A stretch of DNA of 12,032 nucleotides from an uncultured Flammeovirgaceae bacterium (GCA_946480685.1 CAMLLI010000039.1:1-12032); one strand, 5' to 3'. Counted from the first letter of the stretch, positions 1 through 7,883 are shown. The notes: generated from the letters alone by a model not told the origin. Numbers and translations are program-made.

Positions 1-1
1 T

Positions 2-1132
2 GATCGTATCGATGCGATGGTGGATGGTATCGGGCAAGAGCTCTGGCTCTGCGCACTCGACAAAGCATATCGCCTGGATATAGCAGACGGGCAGGTAAAG
101 AATATACAGACTGTATCGATCGATAATCCTACCTATAATAACATCACCTGCATACATTGGAAGAATGATATTATACTGGCCAACGATCAGGGGTTTCTTC
201 GCTTCGACCGGCAGAAGAATACATTTGAACACATCGATTCACTGGCCAAGCCGGTTCATTACTTTTCCGATGGTGAAAATATACTCTACAACGACAATCA
301 CGCCTGGAATATATTAGGTAAAGCTCATGGACAAAGCAACCTCCAGCTTTTGAATTTATTGCAGAACCTCCGCTTTGTTTCCATTGATCAGAATGGCGAG
401 AACCTGTGGTTGATTACAGAGAACAATGAACTCTATAAATTTTTTGGCGAGAGATTTACTCCGTATGAAGCCGGCAATCAACCGTTGCTACGTGCTGTTC
501 GCAATAACGATGCGAAAGTAGATTTACTCAACTTTGAAGTATCGGAAAACAAAAGCACACTTACCTTCGAAGTAATTCAACCCGATTTTCTCGCACCACA
601 ATCAATCGAGTATCGCTATAGGTTAAAGGGTCTTGATGAGGATTGGTCCGAGTGGTCAACCAACAACTATATTATCAATTATCCTTACCTCCCTTCCGAT
701 GACTATATATTGATGGTACAGTCGCGCGACATCTTTGGTAAAGTACATGAACTGGCGAATGTGTCTTTCGAAGTTCTTCCTCCATACTGGCAGCGGCCGT
801 GGTTCTATGCGCTGGAGTTCCTGGTGTTCTCCGGACTTGTACTCCTATCGTTCCGGCTTAGCAACCGGTATCGCATTATAAGTCGTTTGTTGTCACTGCT
901 TACTATCATCATGCTCATTCAGTTTATCCAGACAGTGGCCAGTGCTACCTTTGAAACAAAAGAGAGCCCGGTTACTGATTTCTTCATACAAGTAGTGATT
1001 GCATTTCTAATTTTGCCGGTGGAAGGCTACCTGCGCAACCTGATGTTCCGCTCGGTAGATCCTTCCAGCAGACTATATCGTTTTCTTGAACCAAAAGCTG
1101 GTACTTCGCGCGGAAAGGATAATGCTTCCTGA
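2..1132 (+). CDS. Propeller/Y_Y_Y-domain membrane sensor protein, 3' part (no kinase domain)
   Basis: The reading frame is open from base 2, so the gene begins upstream; 376 residues are visible. Numbering from the ATG at 17, residues about 1-160 hold short beta-rich units such as GQELWLCALDKAYRLD and GENLWLITENNELYKF, resembling Reg_prop/two-component propeller repeats. Residues about 185-254 form a Y_Y_Y (triple-tyrosine) domain, with the typical YRYRLKGLDEDWSEWS stretch and a final FEVLPPYWQRPWF linker. Three hydrophobic segments follow (about 262-279, 290-310 and 321-338), then a short polar tail and TGA. In the family this layout is usually a periplasmic ligand sensor joined through a membrane helix to a histidine kinase or DNA-binding output. 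Here the protein stops after the membrane region. A PAS histidine kinase starts 55-79 bases downstream and could be its output partner (inference). The ligand cannot be read from sequence. Confidence 0.82.
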   Translation, partial: DRIDAMVDGIGQELWLCALDKAYRLDIADGQVKNIQTVSIDNPTYNNITCIHWKNDIILANDQGFLRFDRQKNTFEHIDSLAKPVHYFSDGENILYNDNHAWNILGKAHGQSNLQLLNLLQNLRFVSIDQNGENLWLITENNELYKFFGERFTPYEAGNQPLLRAVRNNDAKVDLLNFEVSENKSTLTFEVIQPDFLAPQSIEYRYRLKGLDEDWSEWSTNNYIINYPYLPSDDYILMVQSRDIFGKVHELANVSFEVLPPYWQRPWFYALEFLVFSGLVLLSFRLSNRYRIISRLLSLLTIIMLIQFIQTVASATFETKESPVTDFFIQVVIAFLILPVEGYLRNLMFRSVDPSSRLYRFLEPKAGTSRGKDNAS

Positions 1133-1187
1133 TCCCTCGGGTAAACAGCAATATATAGCACCGGTTTCGGGAGAATGATTTGCAGCG

Positions 1188-3869
1188 TTGCACTTAACTG
1201 AAAAGGAAATTGTGAAATCGGTCAGAGAAAAAGTATCTACGTTAAGTGAGAGTGGCTTCCGGGCGCTTATCGAACACGCACATGAAGGAATTGTAGTTTA
1301 CGATACAGCAGGTGATATAAAATTTGCGAGTAAGTCTGTTAAAAAAGTCTGCGGCTATAGCGACAAAGAAGTACTCGGTAAAAACGGAACGTTCTTCGTT
1401 CACACCCACGATATAGCGGATGCCCGCAAATCATTTATCAAGCTTCGTAAAACTCCGGGTAAAAGTGTTACACTCATTCAACGCTTACGGCACCGGAAAG
1501 GACACTATATCTGGGCCGAATCTGTCCTCACCAACTTCTCGCATATACCCGGTATAGAAGGTATCGTTTCAAACTTTCGCGATATCACGGAACAAAAGAT
1601 CACGGCTGAAAAAGCACTGCAAAACCAGGAACTGCTGGAGAGCATCAACCGGAATTTATCCGAAGGAATTTTTATGGGTGTGCTGCGCGGACAATTTGTT
1701 CACGTTAATGAAGCCTTCCTGCGCATGTTCGGGTATAAAAATCTTTCGGCAGTACAGAAGATAAAGACGCAGACTATATACCGGTATAAAAAAGATCACG
1801 ATCAGGTATTGCGAGTACTGCGAAAAAGTCCGGTGCTAAAAGAATTTGAAACATCTTTCAAAAGAAAAAACGGGGAGACTTTCGCAGGAGTTATCAACAT
1901 CAGTTTGCTGAAACACGAAGGCAAAGACAATTACTTTGTTGGCACCTTACGCGATATATCTTCTGAAAAGGAAGCTGCGGCAGCGTTAGAGGAATCGCGC
2001 AATTTTCTGAACAACATCATCAATACAGTAGCGGCTCCGATTTTTGTAAAAGATGAAAAGCATCGCTGGCTGATGTTCAATAAAAAATTCAGTGAACTCA
2101 TTGGCCGAACGCAACATGAGATGCGCGGAAAAACCGACCGTGATTTTCTACCTCGAAAAGAAGCGGATGCATTCTGGCAGGTAGACGATGAAGTATTACG
2201 CAACGGTAAGACTGTACGCGTTCTTGAAAAGATCACATCACGAAACGGTACTAAACATGATCTCCTCACAATAAAATCGCTTTTCATTAATGATAAAAAA
2301 GAAAAGTTTGTCATCGGTTTTATTACGGATGTAACCGAGTTAAAGAATGCCGAAGAGAAGATAAACCATCTTAATGCAAACCTGCGGGGCGTATTGGAAA
2401 GCACGCGTGAATCAGTATATGCTGTCGACTCCAATTTCAACTATATAACATTCAATCAGAATCACCAGCGCATCATGAAGGTGCTATACGGTGAAGACAT
2501 CGAGGTCGGCAAAAACAAACTTAACTACCTGAAAGGCTCTGTTGATTACACCTGGGTAAAAAACGAGATACAGAAAGCACTGGAAGGACATCATTTTGTT
2601 TCGGAACACTTTCTTAAATATCCCGGGTTTACCGGTCACATCAGAACAACGTTCAACCCGATACGCAACGGCAACGAAATAAAAGGCGCTGCTGTATTTG
2701 TTCATAACATAACGGAGCGCAAGCAGTTTGAAGAGATCATAAAATCCATCAATGCAAATCTGCGCGCTGTACTTGAAAGCACCAGTGACGATGTCTTTGC
2801 TGTAGATCGCCAGCTGAAGTATATAACGTTCAACAAGGCACACGCTAAAAAAATGGAAAGGCTTTTTCAATCTGAAATAAGCTTTGGTCAATCTTTTGTA
2901 AACGCGCTTCCCGTTGCCATGCGCAAAGAAGCGCGAAACGAATTGCTACGGGCATTGAAGGGCGAACAATTCGTAATTGAAAAACAGTTTGTAAGTGAAA
3001 TTATAGCAGAGATTTCGTTTAATCCCATCCGAAACGAAGCAGGTATTGTTACCGGGGTTGCTGTCTTTTCCAAAGACATAACTCTTCGAAAGAATATAGA
3101 AGAACGATTCAGGCAACTCAATGAAGAGCTGCTCCAGCAGAATGCGCAACTCGCTGCGCAGGAAGAAGAATTGAAAGTTACACTGGAGGAATTGTCGGAG
3201 AGAAATTTTGAGCTTGACCAGCTCATGTATAAAACTTCACATGATCTTCGCTCACCTTTAAGTTCTATTATGGGTTTGATCAACCTGGCAAACCTCGATA
3301 CCGACACAACCAATCATTATCAATACCTCGACAAAATAGAAGGGCGCATCAAGAAGCTGGATGAATTTATCCGATCGATGCTTGATTACGCTCGTGTAAA
3401 TCGTGTAGACGTAGTTCGCGAAACCATTCCGTTGAAGAGTATCGCCCTGAGTTGCATTCGTGAGTTGGAATATCTCGATAACTTCTCATCCGTGCGAGTA
3501 ACAATCAATGAGAAGGGAACTGACATTCCGTTTGTAAGTGATTTGCTTCGCATACAGATCATCTTCAGCAACGTTATCTCCAACGCCTATAAATATTATA
3601 ATCCGGAAACCGATAGCAATCTTCAGATTGACATTGACGTTACGCAGGAGCGTGCAACACTCGAGTTCACTGACAACGGCATTGGTATAAAAGCCGAGTA
3701 TCTCGATAAAATATTTAATATGTTTTTCCGCGCCACCGATCGCTCGCAGGGATCTGGCCTGGGCATGTACATCGTGAAGCAGGCGGTTGAAAAACTTCGG
3801 GGTACTATCAGATTGATCAGTGAATACGGCAAAGGAACGAGCATCAAAATAACTCTGCCTAATGGTTAG
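1188..3869 (+). CDS. Cytoplasmic multi-PAS sensor histidine kinase
   Basis: An 893-residue protein counted from the TTG at 1188. PAS-type units occupy roughly 20-136, 147-263, 271-389, 394-519 and 520-640, most ending in a typical D-I-T-E/x-x-K motif. A coiled coil (about 640-680) leads into the HisKA helix with SHDLRSP; His685 is the predicted phosphorylated residue. The ATPase domain shows an N box (N795 to N799, NVISNAYKYY), a G1 box D829-N-G-I-G and a G2 box G855-S-G-L-G. All kinase motifs are intact. No membrane helix, receiver domain or response regulator gene is visible, so it is predicted to be cytosolic with its partner elsewhere. Start choice: the TTG at 1188 is the most upstream possibility because a TGA lies in frame at 1176. 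The GTG at 1212, five bases after AAAGGA-like sequence, is equally or more likely. PAS units 4 and 5 are near-duplicates. Confidence 0.92.
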   Translation: MHLTEKEIVKSVREKVSTLSESGFRALIEHAHEGIVVYDTAGDIKFASKSVKKVCGYSDKEVLGKNGTFFVHTHDIADARKSFIKLRKTPGKSVTLIQRLRHRKGHYIWAESVLTNFSHIPGIEGIVSNFRDITEQKITAEKALQNQELLESINRNLSEGIFMGVLRGQFVHVNEAFLRMFGYKNLSAVQKIKTQTIYRYKKDHDQVLRVLRKSPVLKEFETSFKRKNGETFAGVINISLLKHEGKDNYFVGTLRDISSEKEAAAALEESRNFLNNIINTVAAPIFVKDEKHRWLMFNKKFSELIGRTQHEMRGKTDRDFLPRKEADAFWQVDDEVLRNGKTVRVLEKITSRNGTKHDLLTIKSLFINDKKEKFVIGFITDVTELKNAEEKINHLNANLRGVLESTRESVYAVDSNFNYITFNQNHQRIMKVLYGEDIEVGKNKLNYLKGSVDYTWVKNEIQKALEGHHFVSEHFLKYPGFTGHIRTTFNPIRNGNEIKGAAVFVHNITERKQFEEIIKSINANLRAVLESTSDDVFAVDRQLKYITFNKAHAKKMERLFQSEISFGQSFVNALPVAMRKEARNELLRALKGEQFVIEKQFVSEIIAEISFNPIRNEAGIVTGVAVFSKDITLRKNIEERFRQLNEELLQQNAQLAAQEEELKVTLEELSERNFELDQLMYKTSHDLRSPLSSIMGLINLANLDTDTTNHYQYLDKIEGRIKKLDEFIRSMLDYARVNRVDVVRETIPLKSIALSCIRELEYLDNFSSVRVTINEKGTDIPFVSDLLRIQIIFSNVISNAYKYYNPETDSNLQIDIDVTQERATLEFTDNGIGIKAEYLDKIFNMFFRATDRSQGSGLGMYIVKQAVEKLRGTIRLISEYGKGTSIKITLPNG
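2367..3122 (+). repeat. Tandem duplication of a 378-bp PAS module inside the kinase gene
   Basis: Two consecutive 126-codon units (about 2367-2744 and 2745-3122) share the same register. Both begin with NANLR-x-VLEST and continue x-V-x-AVD....YITFN. Both later contain FNPIRN, then G-x-AVF and an I-T-x-RK-x-x-EE end. The DNA is still recognisably alike at the start of each unit (AATGCAAA-C/T-CTGCG at 2373 and 2751, exactly 378 bases apart), while the middles have diverged strongly. This is an internal domain duplication, not a mobile repeat. Confidence 0.8.
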
Positions 3870-3870
3870 T

Positions 3871-3890
3871 CCGTTAACGGAAAGACCGTT
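3871..3890. repeat. CCGTT/AACGG inverted repeat between kinase gene and operon promoter
   Basis: A perfect 10-base palindrome CCGTTAACGG (3871-3880) is followed after AAAGA by another CCGTT (3886-3890). The second half-palindrome and this CCGTT can also pair as a 5-bp stem with a 5-base loop. No T tract follows, so it is a poor intrinsic terminator. It sits directly beside the predicted -33 element at 3888-3891, a place where a regulator could bind. The function is inferred from position only. Confidence 0.35.
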
Positions 3891-3918
3891 GCCTTCGATT
3901 AACTTTTAAGTACATTTG
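3888..3918 (+). promoter_or_regulatory. Bacteroidota-type -33/-7 promoter for the six-gene operon
   Basis: The -7 box TACATTTG at 3911-3918 is a full match to the known Bacteroidota consensus TAnnTTTG. A -33 box GTTG (3888-3891, one mismatch to TTTG) lies 19 bases upstream, the usual spacing. Transcription would start within a few bases after 3918, while the ATG of the DinB-like gene begins at 3924, so the leader would be nearly absent. No transcription data are available here. Confidence 0.6.
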
Positions 3919-3923
3919 AAATT

Positions 3924-4433
3924 ATGACAAGACCCGACCTGCAAAATGTTGCTCCTTTTTATAAGGGCTATGTTGAGTATGTAAAAGATTTAGACATGCT
4001 CGAAGCGTTAGTACAATCCGGCAAACTTACGGTTGATCTGATCCGATCTATACCGGAAGAGAAAGGCAACTATCGCTATCAACCGGAGAAGTGGAGTATA
4101 AAAGAGCTACTCTGCCACATGCTGGATGTTGAACGCATCTTCGCTTACAGAGCCTTGCGCTTTGCGAGAAACGACAAAACTCCTTTGGCGGGGTTTGAAG
4201 AAAATGACTATGCGCCACAAGCCAATGCTGACGCTCGCACTATAAAAGATCTTGCTGATGAAGCTGAGCGCCTCCGCGCCACCACAATAGATCTCTATAA
4301 GAACTTTACTCCTGAAATGTTACAACGTACCGGCACCGCTAACAAAGCTGAACTATCGGTATTGAACCTAGGCTATATTATTGCGGGCCACGAGTCGCAT
4401 CATCGTAGAATTCTGAAAGAGCGATATCTCTAA
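3924..4433 (+). CDS. DinB/YfiT-like putative metal-dependent protein
   Basis: A 169-residue protein of the DinB_2-like four-helix-bundle family. The expected metal ligands are visible: His65 in the ELLCHMLDVE helix, and His156 with His160 in the GHESHHRRI motif near the C-terminus. The W57-S-I-K-E-L-x-x-H pattern is also typical. Length is normal for the family. Some family members use bacillithiol or similar thiols as transferase cofactors, but many have no known reaction and substrate cannot be assigned here. It has no signal peptide, so it is likely cytoplasmic. It is the first gene of the tightly spaced set; the next start is 15 bases after its stop. The ATG at 3924 lies six bases after a promoter -7 box, suggesting translation from a leaderless or very short-leader mRNA. 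Confidence 0.87.
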   Translation: MTRPDLQNVAPFYKGYVEYVKDLDMLEALVQSGKLTVDLIRSIPEEKGNYRYQPEKWSIKELLCHMLDVERIFAYRALRFARNDKTPLAGFEENDYAPQANADARTIKDLADEAERLRATTIDLYKNFTPEMLQRTGTANKAELSVLNLGYIIAGHESHHRRILKERYL

Positions 4434-4436
4434 CCA

Positions 4437-4448
4437 ACTATATAACGG
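4437..4448 (+). promoter_or_regulatory. ACTATAT word five bases before the dacB start
   Basis: ACTATAT (4437-4443) is followed by AACGG and then ATG at 4449. The same word with the same five-base spacing precedes the GNAT gene at 9268. No Shine-Dalgarno sequence is obvious in either place. It may be an AT-rich translation-enhancing site of the kind Bacteroidota use, or chance, since TATATA-type words are frequent throughout the window. Confidence 0.25.
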
Positions 4449-5774
4449 ATGAAGTACAGTATACCACCATTTCTGTTCAGATCATTTCTCTGGATTGTTA
4501 TCGCGATCGGTTCTTCTGCTACACTCTTCCGTTGTTCACCTGTTTCAAAAGCTTCGCTCACCAAAACATTTAAGTCGACCGAGGCGAAGTTTAAAGATCA
4601 CGTTGGCTTTGTGTTGTACGACCCGGTTAAAAAGAAAACTATATATGATTACCAGGGAGGACAATACTTTACGCCTGCCTCGAACACAAAGATCTTTACG
4701 TTCTTTACAAGCCTTAAAATTCTGGGCGATTCAATTCCCGGCCTTCGCTACATTGTTCGCGGTGACTCATTGATCTTCTGGGGAACGGGTGATCCCGGGT
4801 TACTCTATAAAAATGTTTTTACTAACAATCGCGTATATAACTTTTTACAGACGTCACCCTATCAACTCTATTTCTCAGTTGATAATTTTTATACCGATTC
4901 ATTTGGGCCCGGTTGGGCATGGGACGATTACAATGCGTACTATTCTGCCGAGCGATCTCCGCTTCCTATATATGGTAACATTGCTTCCATCTATGCGGCA
5001 GGCAACAAGCCGGTGATAGAGCCGCTGTTCTTCAGGAATGATATATATACCGGCAGTCAGCAATCAAGTGTTGATGCAACCCGTGAACCGGAAAAGAACA
5101 TCTTTATTTATTTGCCCGGACCGAAACCATCCCCTAAAGTTATAGATGTCCCCATCAAGATTTCTCCGGAACTAACAGCAACGTTGCTGAGTGATACGCT
5201 GAATAAACACGTTACACTAATTCGTCATGCTTTCGATACAACGGCCCGCACTATATATAGCATACCGTCTGACAGTCTGTATCGCATTATGATGCAGGAC
5301 AGCGATAATTTTATAGCAGAACAATTGTTACTGCTCTGCGCCAACACCCTTAGCGATTCCCTGAAACCAGAGATAGCCATTCGCTATTCAAAGAAATTTT
5401 TCCTGAACGACCTGACCGATGAGCCGATCTGGAAAGATGGCTCCGGGTTATCACGATTCAATTTGTTTACACCGCGGTCTGTCGTGCAGCTTTGGGAGAA
5501 GATATATAGTCTCGCTCCACAGGAACGTTTATTTACCCTGCTAGCCATTGGTGGCAAGAAGGGAACCATCCGCAATTACTATAAAGAAAGCAAGCCCTAT
5601 ATTTTCGGAAAGACCGGCTCACTGAGTAACAACCATGCCCTGAGCGGCTATCTTGTTACAAAGCGCGGCCGGCTACTGATCTTCTCGTTTATGAATACGC
5701 ACTTTACCAGATCAACTGGTGAAGTGAGAAACAATATGCAGGAGATACTGCATAGAATTTACGAAGCATATTAA
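4449..5774 (+). CDS. dacB: D-alanyl-D-alanine carboxypeptidase/endopeptidase, PBP4 type (peptidase S13)
   Basis: A 441-residue exported serine peptidase that trims stem peptides and cleaves D-Ala cross-links in peptidoglycan. The three penicillin-binding motifs are present in order: S78-N-T-K81 (nucleophile Ser78), S285-D-N287 and K388-T-G-S391. The family motif DGSGLSR lies at 330-336. The long region between motifs 1 and 2 fits the inserted domains of this family. The N-terminus has a hydrophobic segment (about 6-28) followed by Cys29. The residues before it, T-L-F-R, do not make a good lipobox because Arg is at -1, so it may be an ordinary signal peptide or membrane anchor instead. It starts 15 bases after the DinB-like gene and 18 bases before the NagZ-like gene, which acts on the same polymer. 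Confidence 0.93.
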   Translation: MKYSIPPFLFRSFLWIVIAIGSSATLFRCSPVSKASLTKTFKSTEAKFKDHVGFVLYDPVKKKTIYDYQGGQYFTPASNTKIFTFFTSLKILGDSIPGLRYIVRGDSLIFWGTGDPGLLYKNVFTNNRVYNFLQTSPYQLYFSVDNFYTDSFGPGWAWDDYNAYYSAERSPLPIYGNIASIYAAGNKPVIEPLFFRNDIYTGSQQSSVDATREPEKNIFIYLPGPKPSPKVIDVPIKISPELTATLLSDTLNKHVTLIRHAFDTTARTIYSIPSDSLYRIMMQDSDNFIAEQLLLLCANTLSDSLKPEIAIRYSKKFFLNDLTDEPIWKDGSGLSRFNLFTPRSVVQLWEKIYSLAPQERLFTLLAIGGKKGTIRNYYKESKPYIFGKTGSLSNNHALSGYLVTKRGRLLIFSFMNTHFTRSTGEVRNNMQEILHRIYEAY

Positions 5775-5792
5775 ACTGAATATTTTTATAGA

Positions 5793-7067
5793 ATGAAGTA
5801 TTTTTCTTACTCACTTTTTTTTGTGGCACTCTTCTCAGGAAGCGTATTTGCCCAGAGTACCGATAGTCTCGATATTAAAATTGGTCAGATGATCCTGATC
5901 GGTTTTCCGAAAGACAATGTTGATCCGGAAGTGCTGCGTGAAATAAGACAAGGCAAAGTAGGGTCGATCATCATCTTTGAAAAAAATATACCGGCTAAAA
6001 ATTCATTCGTTGCCCTAAAGAAAATTACCTGGACGTATCAACATGCTGCACCTATACCGCTCTTTATATGTATCGATCAGGAGGGCGGAAGAGTAAATCG
6101 CCTGAAAGATAAATATGGTTTTCCGCGTTCCATCACAGCAGCTGCCATGGCTAAATCTCCTACACTTGATTCGGTAAGATTTTATAGTGAAGCAACAGCA
6201 TCGACACTGGCGGGGCTGGGTATAAATGTAAATTTTGCACCGGTAGTAGATCTTGCTTCCAATCCTGATAACCCGATCATCGCGAAATTCGGTCGTGCAT
6301 TCTCCGCCAATGAAGACTCTGTTGCCTTAATGGCTAAAGAAGTTATCAAGCAGCATCGTAAGTATGGTGTTGTTACATCGCTCAAGCATTTTCCCGGCCA
6401 CGGAAGTTCAAAAGCAGATACACACCTGGGCATTGCCGATGTCACCAATACATGGGAAGAACGTGAACTTAAACCGTATCAACTTCTCATCGACTCAGGC
6501 TATACCGATGCTATCATGACATCGCACATTGTGAATAAAAAACTTGATAAGAACGGTAATCCCGGAACACTCTCGGCTGATGTACTCACCGGCATTCTGC
6601 GCAAGCGCTTACATTTTAATGGCGTTATATTCACAGACGATATGCAGATGCATGCCATTACCAAACACTATGGTTTTGAGCAGGCTATAAAACTTGCTAT
6701 ACTCGGTGGTGTTGATATCATGACGTTCTCCAACAACATTGCCGGAAGCGACCAGCGCACGGTTGATAAAGTTCACGGCATCGTTCGGTCGATGGTTGAG
6801 AAAGGGGAGATTCCTCGATCACGCATTGACGAGAGCTTCAAAAGAATAATGCAGTTAAAGAAGCGTCTCACAAAAAGTTCTGCAGAAGCATCACAACAAC
6901 AAAGTATAGACAGACTGCAGATAGCACTTAACAAAGCCGAAGCAGACCTTGCTGCTACACAGGAAGCGTTGAAAGTAAAATCAGAAGAACTTGTAAAAGT
7001 ACAGCAGGAAGCACTAACGCAGGAACAGCCAAAAAAGAAAAAGAAGAAAAAGAAAAGAGGCGAGTAG
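5793..7067 (+). CDS. nagZ: Exported beta-N-acetylhexosaminidase, glycoside hydrolase family 3 (NagZ-like) with coiled-coil and polylysine tail
   Basis: A 424-residue protein. A signal peptide (MKYFSYSLFFVALFSGSVFA, likely cut after Ala20) precedes a family 3 catalytic barrel. The barrel shows IDQEGGRV (94-101), KHFPGHG (198-204) followed by the NagZ-type D209-T-H211 dyad, and FTDDM (280-284), where Asp282 is the expected nucleophile. The family removes terminal N-acetylglucosamine from muropeptides and related sugars. Classical Gram-negative NagZ is cytoplasmic, so export is notable, though exported forms are known in Bacteroidota. After the barrel (about 360) comes an extension: a heptad-like coiled coil (about 367-411) and a terminal run of eight lysines. 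No beta-lactamase-like domain is fused. The PBP4 gene directly upstream suggests joint periplasmic murein turnover (inference). Confidence 0.9.
   Translation: MKYFSYSLFFVALFSGSVFAQSTDSLDIKIGQMILIGFPKDNVDPEVLREIRQGKVGSIIIFEKNIPAKNSFVALKKITWTYQHAAPIPLFICIDQEGGRVNRLKDKYGFPRSITAAAMAKSPTLDSVRFYSEATASTLAGLGINVNFAPVVDLASNPDNPIIAKFGRAFSANEDSVALMAKEVIKQHRKYGVVTSLKHFPGHGSSKADTHLGIADVTNTWEERELKPYQLLIDSGYTDAIMTSHIVNKKLDKNGNPGTLSADVLTGILRKRLHFNGVIFTDDMQMHAITKHYGFEQAIKLAILGGVDIMTFSNNIAGSDQRTVDKVHGIVRSMVEKGEIPRSRIDESFKRIMQLKKRLTKSSAEASQQQSIDRLQIALNKAEADLAATQEALKVKSEELVKVQQEALTQEQPKKKKKKKKRGE
7031..7058 (+). repeat. A-rich AAAAAG/AAG tract encoding the polylysine tail
   Basis: Almost uninterrupted A runs separated by single G bases encode eight lysines and the start of Arg421 at the end of the NagZ-like protein. 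Such tracts are prone to replication or transcriptional slippage. A shifted frame would alter only the last few residues, but it could also change how ribosomes reach the hutG start 24 bases downstream of the tract. Confidence 0.6.
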
Positions 7068-7082
7068 TTATCAATATATAGT

Positions 7083-7883
7083 GTGAATCCTTTTAAGATT
7101 TATAGTCCTGTAACACCGGCAGTGCCCATTGTGGTAAGTGTGCCGCACTGCGGTATTTCTTTTCCGGATGATATACGTGATGAATATAAACCATCATTGA
7201 TACAAGCGCCCGATGATACCGATTGGTTTGTAGACAAGCTATATGATTTTGCTCCTTCTATGGGCATGACGCTGATCATGGCAGTATATAGTCGCTGGGT
7301 TATTGATCTGAATCGCGATCCTGACAGCAAGCCTTTATATAGTGACGGACGCATTATCACGGCACTCTGTCCATCCACAAATTTCCTGGGCGAGCCGCTG
7401 TATAAAGACGAGCGCAATGAGGTGACTGATGAAGAAGTTAAAAGACGATATACACTATACTATAAACCTTATCACACCAAAGTACAGGAGCTCCTGAACG
7501 AGTTGAAAGCTAAATTCGGAAAGGTGTTGTTGTGGGATTGCCACTCCATCCGACAGATTGTACCCACTATACAAAAGGAAAAATTTCCGGATCTTATATT
7601 GGGTGATGCTGATGGAAAATCTGCAAGTTCCGAACTAATCCAATCAACCCTCGATACATTATCATCCGATAAATATTCGTTGAGCCATAACCATCCATTC
7701 AAGGGAGGCACGATTACGCGTTCTTTCGGAAAACCTTCTCAACATCAACATGCCCTTCAACTTGAAATGCCGAAGGTACACTATATGGACGATGCCGAAG
7801 TAAATTACCATGAAGCGCGTGCGCAGCACATGCGACAATTATTACAGGAGAATTTTCGACAGTTGATTGAACTGCTACGCTAA
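7083..7883 (+). CDS. hutG: N-formylglutamate amidohydrolase (deformylase)
   Basis: A 266-residue cytoplasmic hydrolase of the N-formylglutamate amidohydrolase family, which splits N-formyl-L-glutamate into glutamate and formate as the last step of the five-step histidine degradation route. Conserved stretches are visible: PHCGISFP (21-28), DDTDWFVDKLYDFAP (44-58), SRWVIDLNRDP (70-80), LLWDCHSIR (149-157), HNHPFKGGTITRSFGKP (202-218) and ALQLEM (224-229). Length is normal. The start is a GTG at 7083, 15 bases after the nagZ stop; no ATG is available nearby in frame. The stop is one base from the ATG of hutF, whose product supplies the substrate; this neighbour makes the assignment firm. No hutH, hutU, hutI or regulator gene lies in the window. 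Confidence 0.93.
   Translation: MNPFKIYSPVTPAVPIVVSVPHCGISFPDDIRDEYKPSLIQAPDDTDWFVDKLYDFAPSMGMTLIMAVYSRWVIDLNRDPDSKPLYSDGRIITALCPSTNFLGEPLYKDERNEVTDEEVKRRYTLYYKPYHTKVQELLNELKAKFGKVLLWDCHSIRQIVPTIQKEKFPDLILGDADGKSASSELIQSTLDTLSSDKYSLSHNHPFKGGTITRSFGKPSQHQHALQLEMPKVHYMDDAEVNYHEARAQHMRQLLQENFRQLIELLR

Noticed and set aside
946..953. TACCTTTG, a full match to the -7 promoter box, inside the Y_Y_Y gene
   Set aside because: It lies in a coding membrane segment about 240 bases before the kinase and only a TTTA is found at the -33 position; likely chance.
1931..3847. Several minus-strand open frames of 65-169 codons across the kinase gene
   Set aside because: They lie opposite a gene with intact PAS and kinase motifs, have serine- and arginine-rich low-information products and no ribosome sites.
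3876..3890. AACGG-AAAGA-CCGTT hairpin as an intrinsic terminator for the kinase gene
   Set aside because: The stem is only five base pairs and there is no following T tract.
4495..5016. Second-frame open stretches inside dacB
   Set aside because: The main frame holds all three penicillin-binding motifs; the alternative products show no recognisable domain.
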